A model generated the notes under the pieces. That model had not been told where the DNA came from. It made no database searches and saw only the letters and a program-made list of their open reading frames with translations. The position numbers were made by a program, and so were the translations under genes. From Berberis thunbergii (lineage: Eukaryota; Streptophyta; Magnoliopsida; Ranunculales; Berberidaceae), in assembly GCA_003290165.1 (NCBI GenBank), contig QNQO01000549.1, positions 372,001 through 436,000 on the forward strand: a DNA stretch of 64,000 nucleotides. The letters are read 5' to 3'. Positions 1 to 14,029 of this stretch are shown piece after piece; position 1 is the first letter of the stretch; each line of letters starts with the position of its first letter.

Positions 1-460
1 TCGAGCTATAAGTTCAGTAAGGCCAACCTCTAAGCTATCCAGGAACACCCATGAGATCCCATACCGACAAAGGAAACAGTTCCAGTGTTCCACAATGCAT
101 ACGCCGCACATCTAAAAACAAAAGTACTCTCCACCATGGAATCCCCAAAAAAAACTTCCATTTCCATGCCATCTCAATATTTCTTTGGAGGGAAAGGCAG
201 TAGAAGTTCCTTGTCAGTTGCAAAAAAAATGTCCAAAGGCGCTACTTTTCCCATTTCCAAACACTAGTAATCATTTCTTTTACAGGTAATGCTATTTGGT
301 TAAAAATCCAAAGGCCCTACTTTTCTCTGACAGAGACAATGTAAATTCCTTTTATCCTCGAAGTGACAAGATGGTATAATCCATAGATGAACAAGATGTT
401 ATAAGCAGAACAAATATTTTAAAACAATACCAGGCATCCTATTAGCAAGCAAGCAAATAC
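1..460 (-). other. Ferrochelatase intron (partial)
   Basis: No coding exon is recognised here. The next expected ferrochelatase exon, beginning SRVGPVEWLKPY in plant relatives, is not found in any frame. The stretch is therefore read as the 5' part of an intron that continues past the left edge. The GT donor is at 460-459. Confidence 0.6.
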
Positions 461-3400
461 CTGATAAGCAAGAGTAAATGGATTATTTTTTCCTCGCTTT
501 TCTAGTTCTTCCATTATCAACTCCACACATTCCTCCATTTCAGCCTTGTATGGATCACCAGCTTCTTCCACATATGCAAGTGGCACTCCATGAGCACTAA
601 AGAATATCATCACCTGGGATTCACTTTCTACCGTAAATTTACAATAAATAATTTCAATGGATGTGACTCAAACCAACTACAGTTAGACGCCGTATAATTA
701 TTCTAAATAAAAAAAGAAACAATTTGAACTTCAAAGTTAAGATTCACGCGATGATAGATTTTGATAACTCTACTACAACCCACAATTAGCATGATCAGAT
801 GGAACAAACCAACTGTTCTATATGCATCACACGAGCTTTATACCTTCTCAGGGCAGTCAAATTTTGCCAACTCCTTTTCAGTTAAATTTGCCATGGCCAT
901 AATATATCCTTCACGTTGGTACCAGGATGGAATAACTGTGTGTTGCATGTTGACCAAATACTCATCTTCCCTGAAGATACATTACATGATATTGTCAGAG
1001 AAAGTGAAACTGCAACATTACTGAAAGGTATAAATATGTACGGCATGTATTCACCGGAATATACTCTCCAACAGCCGAAGGCTTGAACCACTAGTTGATA
1101 TTGAGAATTGAGGATAAAGAGGAAGTACAACAAGCTTTGTAATTCCATCCCTTTTGATCTGCAAGGGAAAAAGAATGAAAATATAATACGGAATTTCAAA
1201 CCTACACCAACACGGACATGAGGTTTGGCCCCTAAACAATCACGAGACAGACAAAACAGCTTTTGACCAGGTTATAAAAGCAAAGCTGGATACAGATGTA
1301 GTCAGCCTGCATACAATAACGAATCCATAAAGATAAAATGATTGAAGGAAATATCCAACAGGTAACACAAATCCCATCCCAGTAGCAAAAGAAAAACTGT
1401 CATTTTAGCACTTTAGACTTGTACAGAACCAAACTTTTGGCAATTTAGAAGTGAAACATATGGAGCAAATAGATAGCTGTCATAAATGGAGCAAATAGAT
1501 AGCTGTCATATATATATAAACAACCTGATTACATAGAAGATCACATACAAAAGCAAAGAAGATATTATGGTTATGGACCTTCATGTGATACAAATTTATG
1601 ACGAGAGGACAGTGGCAATCATCTTTAAAAGGGAAAAAAATAAATTAAGGTGGTGAAAATCAATAAATTAAGGTGGTGAAAATAATATGTTGTGTGATGC
1701 CTTATCATCAAGGATCTAGCTTGGTCACCTGCGCAATAGCTTCTTCTGTGAAAGGATGCCAATACCGCATTCCCACATAGACCTTTGCAGGGATGTTCTT
1801 TTCACATAGTGACTTTCTCAACTCTTCAGCCTAGAGCAACAAAAAGTAGCCAATTTAGGAATACCAAACAAGAAGAAACAACAATGAATTCATAAACAAA
1901 TTGAAAAACTATGTCAGGTTTTTCTTTAAAAAAAGGGTTAACATGGTATCTATGTGTCACCATTCAATCATCAGGTCGCAGTAAAACAAGCTACAGGATC
2001 TTCTTTCTGGTCACACAAAACCGTGTGGATGCCTCTAGTCATGGAAAACCCTGTTGCTATCTAGTCAAGTAATTAGGTTTTTGCTCCTTCAAATCTCAAG
2101 TATTCCCATTCTTGTATGTTGAAATGGGGAAACATTGTAAAGTGATAGTCTACGGTGGCTTTTGGTAGAGAGTAGCTACTAAAAATCTCTCTGAGCAATC
2201 CATTTTTTATTTCATTTTTTACCCCTGTGATTTTTGAATGAAACAATAACACTTATAAGGCTCGAGCTGTAAGAGTATCGGCTGTTGGTTCACATTTGGT
2301 AACTGCCTCCATATCCAGGGTTCAGTTTCTGGGAAGGGCAACTGAGAGGCAGGAATATAATGGCTTGGTATTTACGGGCATAGTTACTGATAGGTAAATG
2401 AAACTGCCAGGTACAGTTGAGTAATTAACAAGTTACTCCTGGGATATGGATATTCTATCTCCTAGCTAGGATACCAATCTTCCCTCAGGGTCAAAACATC
2501 CCTTTCCTAGTTGTACTATTCATAACATCAACTCTATACTCCTACTTTCATTGCTTGACTACTTTCTACTCTGGAAATGTTTAACGCTAAAAACTTACTA
2601 GAGCACAACATATTGCGATGGTGGCATTGCGACATTTTCTAGGAAGTTCTAGCTTCCCTATTCATATCCTTTCATAAGAGGAAGGCTCCTATTTTTTCAG
2701 AAACTAATGGTAGTTGGAACTGATAAAACAGAAGGAGAGGAACATATCATGACGAAACTAGGAGTACTCTCAAATCCTATAAGCTCATATTTCAGAAATC
2801 ACCAGTACATAAATGATTTTTTTCTAAACATCTTTTATATTGGTTTGACAAGGAACCCTCTTTGTAACTTGACATAAGTCTGTATAATTTGACCCCACAT
2901 GAAGAAGATTACAATATATTCAGTAACTAAACCTTATACAGGAAAAAAGAGATGTTTCGAACAACAGCAATCAACTAAGCAGATATTCCTTTTTTTGGTG
3001 TAATATCACAATTGTTTGATATAAAGAACTACTTAAAAATATGCATCATTAAAGCATAATGAACATTCAGTTTTATAAAATGGTTTTATGCACTCATCCA
3101 AATCAAATATCTATCAGAGAATATATTTGGTGAAGTAGAAGAAGTAGAAATGAAAATGCAAACTAATGTATATAAGGCATGCCTGTGCATCGGTTATCTC
3201 ACGGAGAGGAGAACCACCACCAATTGAAGCATAGCCTTCTTTGCTCTTTGGTGCCCTGAGAACAGATATGAATTGAGCTAAGGGCTTCTGAAGGAAGCGG
3301 AACAATCTTGGCAACCGAATAATATCCTGTCATAATTTTAAAATCAGAGCTTAAAAGGATGTTTCAGCAATCATGAAAATGAATATTAGAATGGGGGAAA

Positions 3401-6118
3401 TAATTTCTGAATAGGAATTTGCATTGATACAGTTGCAAATGCAAGCAACCTCTGCGCTTTTACATTTAATTTCAATGTGTTTAGTTTAGAGTAATACACC
3501 TTCTCAAGAAAACTGCCATAGGAGCTCAGGAGAAACTCTGGGATTCTAACAGTATGTTGATATCACTTAGAGCATCTTCAGTGGGCAAGCTCATAAGCCA
3601 CATATGGCAATTGTTTGAGCTTTGAGAGTGAATTTTCATGCTCCAATAGAAAGCTCAATGAGTTTGAACTTCAGCTCAAACCATTGCCAAAACCAAGTAT
3701 GGGATGAGAGGATTTGGGTGGAGCTAGGCACACAAAATAGTTTTGCGCACACAGGACTGTTTTGCGTGTCTAGCTCAATTGACTATTTTGAGCTCTTAAA
3801 TAGTATAAATATGGTTATTTTGTACCCCCAAATCATTTTTAACAAGTTTTTTGAGATTTTGTTGAATAGCCCATTGGGGTACATCCACCCTCAACCTCAA
3901 ATTGGTCCAACGTTTTGAGCTTGAGGTTGAGGTGTTGAGCTCTCTATTGGAGATGCTGCCATGGAAGATAAAGGTCAATCCATGCCTTTTGAAAGTTCTC
4001 ATGGTCGTTAAGCAAATAAGGTCAAAGTTTGAGAGGAAAATTATCAGGTTAACAGGAACTAACATGATTTACACTGGGGAGGGTCAATTTAGAAGCATTT
4101 GTCTCATCAGGGACTAGAATTGGGTACGGACCTAAGTTCCTACAGGAACTAACATGATTTACGCTGGGGAGGGTCAATTTAGAAGCATTTGTTTCATCAG
4201 GGACTAGAATTGGGTACGGACCTAAGTTACTTTCTCTTATTGAGGCTAAACAATTTTCTTATTGAATACTCCAAATTTACATTTATTGAAGTAATATTAT
4301 TGATAAAATTTAAACCAACAGTACCACTTGATTAACCATATTTACAACTCGTAGAATTCATTTGACTAGATCTAGTATACCCTGTAAATGAATCATATTC
4401 TGGTTATTACCAAGAATGAACTGTAAGGAACAAGGATATGAAATCCCATTCCATGCATGAAAAACCATAAAGATTTAACCAAAATAAAAGTAACAAGAAT
4501 TCAAGTTACCGGGTCTGCGAAAAGATTGAACAAGAAAGGCTGCACATCATCAAGAGTCTCTGGACCTCCAAGGTTCAGCAACAAAACACCGACCTTTTCC
4601 TCACCAACGACAATTGTGGAAGATATGTCTTGAGATTTAGAGGTCACTAATGCCTTCAGTGTAAAAGAGTTCTTCTTGAGTGGTTTCCTCGAAACTAAAG
4701 ATGGTTGTTGTTCAAGCCATCCCGATGAATTTTTGGCAATGCACCTATTTGAGACCCAAGATTTCAACTCCAAAATACTGATAAAGCTTTGGGCTTTAGC
4801 ATGTTTGTTGGGGAAATGTTCTAGAGGATCAAATTATAACAAAACAGAACATCTGAAAATAAAGAACATCTATTCCTTGCACTATACATGATCCCTACAA
4901 CAAGGAAGTGTTAGGGTCTTTAGCCATTATTAAAACGACCAGACTCCTCTTTTGTGAATTTGTTCATTGTATTGCTATCTGCATATACATCACTTGATCA
5001 TAAGATCCATTCAACAATAATGATTACAGTGGCACTATGCATGAAGTGAGAATGTTTGATGCTCTTATCCTTGTGAATATATAAGGAAATTTCCTTGCCA
5101 CCATTTTTTTTAAACATAACCTATTCTTTTCTTCTAAATTTTCATATGCATAACTTACCAACAATATCAAACAATTTGAAAAATAACCACCCAAGAACAA
5201 TACAAAATGAGAGATTGATTCTACTACACGACTTAATGCAAAAGTTATTGACTTATTACTTTCTAGTTTCTAGTTCTCTCTCTCTCTAGAGAAAGAAGCT
5301 TGTAAGATGATAATTGACACGAAACAATAGATACCTGATTGATGATGAAGAAGCTTGTAAGGTGATATTTGAAGGTCTTGCCTCTAAACTCCCCATCTCA
5401 ATTGCACCACGAGTACTAGCTTGATGGGAGGATGACAATCTCTCCCCTGCAAACAAAAGATACCATAAGTAGATATTTACAAGCCTCCGCATCATTTTTT
5501 CTAACATAACTAACCTCACAAAAGAGGACTCTTTTTGGAGGAACAGGGAAAACAAGCATGTGAATCACCTTAGATTTCATGCATATTGGTATTGGAGAAA
5601 AATCGTGATGAAATCCCAACCAAAAAATGACCAACATTTAATGGTAATGATAAGATGAATTCATGCATATAGCTCACAAATTATGTATCAAGCATTCAAT
5701 ACCAACCAATAAAGAAAAAACTGTACTGTGAATGAAATATAAAAATGCATAGTCAAGAGCTGCACTTGTATATAATACCTTTATACTCGAAGCACGATAT
5801 TAACATAAATGAACAAGTAAACTTAGACAGTTAAACCTTAGATGAAATAGACTTTAGTATACTTACAAGTTAAACACAAAATTAATTAACAAACATTTTA
5901 CAAGTTCAGATCCCAAAAACAAGAACTTCGAAATTCAACATAACAATAGAGGCTCAAATTCCTTCAAGTAACTAAAGCATATGAAAAAAAATTCATTCAG
6001 AGCTTAAATTATGGAAATTGAACTCCAAAAAAAAAATAAGAATTCAAAGTAAAATCAAACCTAGCTTACATTGGGAGGCCGGAGAAGGGAGAGAGAGCGC
6101 AAGAACTTCAATTCCCAT
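461..6118 (-). CDS. FC2: Plastid ferrochelatase, FC2 type (3' end off window)
   Basis: Ferrochelatase inserts Fe2+ into protoporphyrin IX, the last step of haem synthesis, in the plastid. Eight exons splice in frame: 6118-6070, 5446-5335, 4777-4510, 3326-3183, 1830-1729, 1158-1055, 970-844 and 613-461, giving 353 residues before the left edge. The first ~110 residues are Ser/Thr-rich and basic, as in a chloroplast transit peptide. The core starts with [16 protein letters not shown] (about residue 116) and reaches the catalytic His in [11 protein letters not shown] (about residue 310). [21 protein letters not shown] and [16 protein letters not shown] match plant FC2 better than FC1. The C-terminal third, including the CAB-like tail that defines FC2, is not in view. 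ATG 6118 is chosen because exon 1 joins exon 2 in frame; an in-frame ATG at 5396 is an alternative. Intron 4 uses a GC donor (3182-3181). No lesion is seen, so the gene is probably functional. Confidence 0.93.
3570..3958. mobile_element. MITE-like element in ferrochelatase intron
   Basis: The ends are imperfect inverted repeats: agcatcttcagtgggcaagc at 3571-3590, and on the other strand agcatctccaatagagagct near 3957-3938. The element is about 388 bp and has no coding capacity. Short non-coding elements starting GAGCATCTCCA are common in plant introns. A clear target-site duplication was not found, so the superfamily is left open. Confidence 0.6.
4051..4230. repeat. 90-bp direct tandem duplication
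   Basis: Two adjacent copies (4051-4140 and 4141-4230) are nearly identical and differ at only a few positions. They lie inside the same ferrochelatase intron as the MITE and are non-coding. Confidence 0.9.
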
Positions 6119-6400
6119 GTTGCTTTACTGTAAGATCTCGAATCGAACACGTTGAGGGAGGGAGGATAAACCCTAAGTTTTTTTCTATGTAGCAGTGAAG
6201 AAAATTGAGGGAAGGAGAGGGCTTCCACCTAACAGATATAATGAGAGAGAGAGAGAGAGTGAGCTTCAAATGTGAGAGAAAAAAAAAAAATCTTACAACG
6301 TTTCGTGGTCACTTTTTTGCCTGTTATTTTCTTTCATAAATGGATATAATCTTCTTCTTCTTCTCTACGTACCGTTTTACATTAATTACCGATTTGGCTT
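6119..6400 (-). promoter_or_regulatory. Ferrochelatase 5' leader and proximal promoter
   Basis: This segment lies directly upstream of the ferrochelatase ATG. It holds a GA run at 6243-6259 (a CT-rich tract on the coding strand) and a poly-A run near 6281. CT-rich Y-patches are common at plant transcription starts. No clear TATA box was identified, so the exact start site is not assigned. Confidence 0.4.
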
Positions 6401-7015
6401 TTGCTTGGCGCGCCCTTGTCACACGAGCCAACTAACCTTTCCCACGTGCTGGGCCATCACGATTTGGTATTTGTTTGTGGGATGGAAGAGAAAAAGGCAG
6501 TGGTGGGATGAACTTCACGTACAATGTACAACAAATATTTCAGTGATGAATGTAGCACTCATCCGAAAATTGAAAAAAAAATTGTTTTTGGGGATGACAT
6601 TAAATGTAATTATCCTATTATAGATTAGAATGGTCCATCCATAAATATGTCTATCGTGATGATGTCATTTTACTTGGTTTATGAACATCACTTTTAAGAA
6701 ACTTTCAAAATGTTTATATATCTCGATTAAATTCTTGATTGTACAAGTTGCAACAAAAGCAACTGTTTAACAAGGCTCTGGTAATTGGATTATTCACCCT
6801 AATACTCATTAGGCACAACCTTGATTTTAGCAATTGAGTTGTGAACATAAGAAGATTTAAGCCTATTGTATACAAACAAACAAAATTGATTGATGATTGA
6901 TAGAACTAGCCAAACTGATATTTTCTGGGTTAGATAGCAATGAGATGAGAGAAAGAGCTTAGAGTTGAGTAATCTTAATGACCCAGTAAGTTAATTTTGC
7001 GACTTTTAGTCTGAG
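6401..7015. other. Intergenic, nothing recognised
   Basis: AT-rich sequence between the ferrochelatase promoter and the tandem array. No conserved coding segment, RNA gene or transposon end was recognised. Confidence 0.5.
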
Positions 7016-10000
7016 GGTATGCTAGTTTTTTTCACTCTCCATTCGTTCATTTGACTTTCTTCTAACATTTGGTAAAACTTTGTAAGCAACAAATGCATAT
7101 TTATTGTTATTGCTCTTAGGGTTTTTAAGTAGGTTTAAATACTTGACAAGACTTGCTTGAATTAATGTATCATATTAAGATTCTTTCTTTGACTCTGGAA
7201 TCAATATTGCCTGTTATAAGTTGAAACCAAGCTATTTAAGATTGGAAAACTAACAGAACAAAAGACAATAAAAAAATAAGAAATAAATTTTAATTTATTA
7301 TTGTTTATATAACACATACAATAACATTTTCATCGACTTTATATTTCATTTTTTACTTAGTTTCTTACTGAATACACATCAATAAGAATCGACCACATTA
7401 ATTAATCTAGTAAAAAACATAACCAAGGATTGTGATTTCTTTTTTTTATTTAATTTAACATAATCAAGGATTGTGATTTCGTTTTTTTTATTTAATTTTG
7501 GTCCTCCAATTTCGAGAAATATTTTGTTTTGGGTAGAAAAATCATAAAAAATTTTATTATAATTTTAAATTTAACATTGTCTGGTACATATATAATTTTA
7601 TGTATAAAATCTCACGCGATTCATAATATGGTACATAGTACATATTAAAAAAGTGTCGCTCACATAACAAACTTTTGAGACTAAATAACATTATAATAGG
7701 TTAAAATATATGCAGATTGAAAATATTTTTTTCTCACGAGATTCTCCAGAGAAAACAAATTAAAGATTTCAGATTTCAAAAGATATTTTGGAAATCCAAA
7801 ATAAGAAATATTTTGTGATGTTTCGACATATTTCGAGAAATCGCATTTCTTGTTCATAACCTCAACTATTCTTTGCATGTCCTTTATTACCTCATCTGTC
7901 ATGTCATATATGATAAAAAAATTATTATTTCCCGTAAAGGTTCATGTTTAAGCGGAGTTTTTTGTTAATATATTTTTAACTTAATTTATTAAATTCACAA
8001 TAAAGCTTAAAGCATAAACTTTTGCTCGTGTGTAGCAAATGCATTTGGTTGAAAATAAACAAATTATATATAAATTAGTCATTGTTAAAATTAAAAAAAG
8101 TAAATGCTAGATAAAGCCGACATACCTGAAATATGAGTCTTTTCATAGATCTTTACCGATCTTGGAAAATAATGTCATTGCATAATATTCAGTTTTTTTC
8201 ACTCTTCGTTAGTTTATTTGATATTCCTATAGCATTTGATAAAACTAAGTACGCAACAATTGCATATTTATTATTGTTGTTCTTAGGATCTTTAAACAGG
8301 TTTAAATATTGGACAAGACTCGCTCGAAGTAATATGTTATATAAGATTTTTTTTTTTTTTTTACCCTCATATCAATATTGCCTCTTTTAGGTTGAAACCA
8401 AGCTATTTAAGGTTGGAAAACTAACATAACAAAAGACAATAATATATATATATATATATAAAAAATAAATTTTGATTTACTGTTTATATCACAGATACAC
8501 AATAGCATTTTCATCGACTTTATATTTCATTTTTTACCGAGCTTTTTCCGGAATACACATAAATAAGAATCAATCACATTAATTTGTCTAGTAAAAAACA
8601 TAACCAAGGATCGTGATTTCGTTTTTCAATTTAATTTCGGTCCCCTAATTTAAAAAAAATATATTTTGTTTGTTATTATAGAGAAAACATAAAAATTTCG
8701 ATTATAATTTTTAATTTAACATTATAAGTTATACATTTTAAACTTTTAAATAATAAATAAAAAATCTCATGTGACTATGGGTCTCGTATATACTACATAT
8801 TAAATAAGAGTTGTTGATAAAAAAAATTTTGATACTAAAATAACATTATAGTATGTTAAAAATAAAATATACGTAGATTGAAACATATTTTTTCTCAGGA
8901 AAATTCCCCTGAGAATAAATTAAATATTTAAAAATTTTAAAAGATATTTAGGAAACTCCAAAATATGAAATATCTCGTGAAGTTTCGACATATTTCGAGA
9001 AATCACATTCCTTGCTCATAACATCGATCATTCCCTGCACGTCCTTTATTAGCTTATCTAACTGATAAAAAAATCTTGCATAGATTGATTATTTCGTGTA
9101 AAATTTTATGTTTAAGCAAAATTCTCTATTAATATATTTTTACCTTTAAAATAAAACACAAACTCTTGCCCGTGTGCAGGAAATGCATTTGGTTAAAAAT
9201 CAACAATATTATATATAAATCAATCTTTGCTAAAATTAGATAAAATTTAACACTCTTTTAAAATCTTATTAGGGTATTTCCTTTCCAATGAATTTAACTT
9301 TATTTTAAGTAACGATATGTTATTTTAAACTCACAATTTATATTGTATTTTAAAAGTTAAAACCATCAAGGAAACTAAATAATTCGAAGAAACAAATAAA
9401 AAATTAATGTTTTATAAATCCGACATACCTGAATATAAATATTTCCATAAAGTTTTACCGGTCTCGAAAAACAATGTCAATACATAATATGCAGTTTTTT
9501 CACTCTCAGTTAGTTATTTTGATTTTTTTTCTATCATTTAATAAATCCTTTTATTCAACAAATACATATCCATTATTGTTTCTCGTAGGGTCTTTAAGCA
9601 AGTTTAAATAATAGAAAAGACTCATTTGAATTAATATGTTATATAAGACTCTTTTTATTACCTTCATATCAATATTTAATAAGAGTCGCTGATAAAAAAA
9701 ACTTTTGATACTAAAATAACATTATAGTAAGTTAAAATAACTCTTTTTCTAAATAGAATTCCCCTAAAAAAATTAAATATTTTTAATTTTGAAAGATATG
9801 TATGAAACTCCAAAATATGAAATATATCGTGAAGTTTTGACATATTTCGAGAAATCACATTCCTTGCTAATGACCTCGATCATTCTCTACACGTCCTTTA
9901 TTAGCTTGACTGATAAAAAAAGATATTTCATGTCATGGATAGTTAAGATTGATGATTTCATTTAAAATTTCATGTTTAAGCGAAATTCTCTATTTCGTGT

Positions 10001-12867
10001 AAGAGTTCGTGTTTAAGCGAAATTTTCCATTAATATATTTTTACCTTCAAAATAAAGCACAAACTCTTACTCATGTGTAGCAAATGCATTTAGTTAAAAA
10101 TCAACAATATTATATATAAATGTATTTTTAAAGTTAAAACCATTTAGGAAATTAAATAAGTTGAATAAACAGATAAAGTAAATGTTTTATAAAACCGACA
10201 TACCAGAATATGAATCTTTCCATAAAGTTTTATCGGTTTCGAAAAACAATGTTACTACATAATATGTAGTTTTTTCACTCTCAGTTGGTTAATTTAATTT
10301 AATTTTTCTATCATTTAATAAATATTTTTATGCAACAAATGCATATCCATTATTGTTGCTCGTAAAAGCTTAAATATTGGACAAGACTTGCTTAAATGAA
10401 TATTTTACATAAGATTTTGTAACCCTCGTATTAATATTAAATAAGAGTCGCTAATAAAAAAAACTTTTGATACTAAAATAACATTATATTAGGTTAAAAT
10501 ATACGTTAAAATAAATTTTTTTTCTTAAGAAAATTCCCCTGAGAAAAAATTAAATATTTTGAATTTTGAAAGATATTTAGGAAACTCTAAAATAGGAAAT
10601 ATCTAATGAAGTTTCGACATATTTCAAAAAATCACATTCCTTACTTATAACCTCGATCATTTTATTCACATCCTTTATTATCTCATCTAACTGATAAAAA
10701 AGATCTTTAATGTAATGTATCGTAAGATTGATTATTTCGTGTAAAATTTCATGTTTAAACGAAATTATCTATTAATATATTTTTACCTCCAAAATAAAGC
10801 AAGAACTCTTGCTCGTGTGTAGCAAAGGCATTTAGTTAAAAATCAGCAATATTATATATAAATCAGTCCTTGGTAAAATTAGATTAAATTTAACAACTTT
10901 TTAAAATCTTATTATGGTATTTCTTGTCCAATGCATTTAACTGTATTTTATGTAAGGATATGTTATTTTAAACTAACAATGTATGCGGTATTTTAAAAGT
11001 TAAAACCATATATGAAACTAAATAATTTGAAGAAAAAAAAATACAAAATAAATGTTTTATAAAACCGAGATATATGAATATGAGTCTTTCCATTAAGTTT
11101 TATCGGTCTCGAAAAACAATGTCACTACATAATATGCAGTTTTTTCACTCTCAGTTGGTTAATTTAATTTTTTTTTCTATCATTTAATAAATATTTGTAT
11201 GCAACAAATGCATATCCATTATTGTTGCTAATAGGGTCTTTAAGCAAGTTTAAATGTTGGAAAAGACTTACTTGAATTAATATTTTATATAAGATTCTTT
11301 CTGTGACCCGCGTATCAATATTAAATAAAAGTCGCTATATTAAATAAGAGTCGCTGATAAAAAAAACTTTTGATACTAAAATAACATTATATCAGGTTAA
11401 ATATACGTTGAAATATCTTCTTTTTTCTCAAGAGAATTCCCCTGAGAAAAAATTAAATATTTTGAATTTTGAAAAATATTTAGTAAACTCTAAAATAGGA
11501 AATTTCTTATGAAGTTTTGACATATTTCAAGAAATCACATTCTTTCTTCATAACCCTACACGTTCTTTATTAGCTCATCTGACTGATAAAAATCTTTCAT
11601 GTTATGCATCGTCAAAATTGATTATTTTGTGTAAAATTTTATTTTTAAGTAAAATTCTCTATTTTATGTAATAGTTAATGTTTAAGCGAGATTCTCTATT
11701 AATATATTTTTACCTTCAAATTAAAGTACAAACTCTTGTTCGTGTGTAGCAAATGCATTTGGTTAAAACTCAACAATGTTATATATAAATCAGTCTTTGC
11801 TAAAATTTAATAAATTTAACACTTTTTTAAAATCTTATTAGGTATTTCCTGTCTAATGCATTTAACTGTATTTTAAGTAAGGATATGCTATTTTAAACTC
11901 ACAATGTATGCGGTATTTTAAAAGTTAAAACTATCAAAAATACTAAATAAGTTGAAGAAACAAATGTATAAGTAAATGTTTTATAAAACTGAGATACCTG
12001 AATATTAGTCTTTCCATTAAGTTTTATCGGTCTCGAAAAACAATGTCACTAAATAATATGCAGTTTTTTCACTATCAGTTGATTAATTAATTTTTTTTTC
12101 TATCATTTAATAAATATTTGTATGCAACAAATGCATATCCATTATTGTTGCTCGTACAAGTTTAAATATTGGACAAGACTCGCTTGAATTAATATGTTAC
12201 ATAAGTTTTGTGACCCTCGTATCAATATTAAATAAGAGTCGTTGATAAAAAAACGTTTGATACTAAAATAGCATTATATTATGTTAAAATATACGTTGAA
12301 ATATTTTTTTTCTAAGGATAATTCCCCTAAGAAAAAATTAAATATTTTGAATTTTGAAAGATATTTAGGAAACTCTAAAATAGGAAATATCTAATGAAGT
12401 TTCGACATATTTAAAGAAATCACATTCTTTGCTCATAACCTCGATCATTCTCTACACATCCTTTATTATCTAATCTAACTGATAAAAAAGATATTTCATT
12501 TAATGCATCGTAAGATTGATTATTTCATGTTTAATCGAAATTATCTATTTTGTGTAAGAGTTTATGTTTAAACGAAATTATCTATTAATATATTTTTTCT
12601 TTAATAAACTCTTTGCATATTGTGGAGTTTGCCTTGTGCAACAAACTGATCAAACTTGATTTGTTTTTGGTTTTCATATAAAATTGTTGAATATTTCATT
12701 AGCAACAAATTTGATCAACATGCCAGTGCAAAGTATTAAAATTGTTGAATAGTCCATTAGCAACAAAACTGATCCTTGTGCTACCAATTACTACTGAAAG
12801 ATGAGTCCTATGGATTTTTTTCTTTTACCTGTCAGGCAAGCTGAGGTGAAATTAACAACCAGCTAAG

Positions 12868-13030
12868 CTGAAAAATATAATATCTAGCTGCAGATCTCCT
12901 CTCCAGTTCTGATATGGATATAAAGCCTTCAATTTTTGACATAAACATCAATATTGTTGGCAGAAGAATAAGGAATATCTTTAAAGCAATTCCAGGAAGA
13001 ACACCTTGAATGAGTGCCTTAATGAATTTC
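12868..13030 (-). pseudogene. OSCA/CSC1-like channel exon fragment
   Basis: The segment begins at a splice acceptor (AG 13032-13031) and reads KFIKALIQGVLPGIALKIFL, then about 35 further residues including FISISELERRSAARYYIF. This matches a transmembrane stretch of plant OSCA/CSC1 hyperosmolality-gated calcium-permeable channels (DUF221/RSN1_7TM family). Only one exon is present, out of a protein of roughly 700-800 residues. No donor is obvious at the 3' end. It is a captured fragment and not a functional gene. The family assignment rests on memory of the conserved ERRSA-RYYIF motif. Confidence 0.7.
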
Positions 13031-13618
13031 CTGCAAGAAAATTAGACCACTGTGAGTGCATCAATGACACAATAGCATAATGTGCCGAACCTTCTATTTT
13101 TTTTTTGGCTGAAACAATGGACAAAGTTTGCACATACATATAAGACCAATCAACTTTTAAAGCATATTTTTTATTAGTTTATTTCCATGAATAGTTTGTC
13201 ATTTCAAAAAAATCTTTATAACTATATTTAGAACTGATAATTGTACACAGGCATTTGCTGGCTTGTAGCTATATAAGAACCAAATATTGACCCGAGAATA
13301 GATTTTTTCTTACTTAGGTAAAAAAGTGGAATATATTGTAGCTATATAAGAACCAAATATTTTTTCTTATATTGACCCGAGAATAGTTTTTTTCTTATAC
13401 AGGCATTTGCTGGCATCAATCAATCACAGCTCCCTGAAACTGCATAGAAACTGAATAGATCTGCAAAATACGGATTGTGATAGAACTACATAGGTCTGCA
13501 AAATGAAAGAAAACATATGTGTCAATAACTGTGCTACATCAAGCAAGACCCAGTTTTATTAAATGGTTATTAAGTAATCTATAACCAAAATTCGATCAGA
13601 TGTTTCCAGGCACATTAC

Positions 13619-14029
13619 CCTATAATTTTTCATCCTCTGAAAGATGGCTTGACTGGTCAATACAGCACTTATGATGACACTAAGACCAGGTTCTGTCAAA
13701 ACAATGTCAGAAGCACTGTGAGATGCGTCCATTGCATCAGCAACAGTTAAAAGAAGCAAGGAAAGATGAAAAAGCATATTCTAAGTAAAAGCACCTAGCA
13801 GCAACTACCAACCTCCCTCTCATGGACACTAGAACCTAGTTATAACTTGATATCAGAACCATACCAGGGAAAACGCCAGCAAAACCATCAGTTTTCTCTA
13901 TAAGATCATCAACTGGCAGGGCTGCAATTGACACATCCTTGGTCTGGCCTAATAAAGCAGATGAGGGATACATGTTGATTCCCATCCCAAGACAACTTCC
14001 AGTTTCCTTTCCTAATGCCAATTGATCAC
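13619..14029 (-). pseudogene. Plasma-membrane H+-ATPase exon fragments
   Basis: Two exons of a P3A proton pump are present in native order. Exon 14029-13865 encodes [11 protein letters not shown]...[14 protein letters not shown]...[16 protein letters not shown], with a natural acceptor and donor. Exon 13744-13619 encodes [16 protein letters not shown]...[15 protein letters not shown]. These are part of the P domain and the segment leading to TM5. The exon between them (EHKYEIV...GDGVNDAPALKKAD in the family), which holds the Mg2+-binding TGDGVNDAP motif, is absent. The fragment therefore cannot encode a pump. Confidence 0.85.

Noticed and set aside
7681..7902. 73-codon minus-strand frame in the AT-rich array as a gene
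   Set aside because: It is one array unit that happens to stay open; sister units carry stops, so it is treated as part of the repeat.
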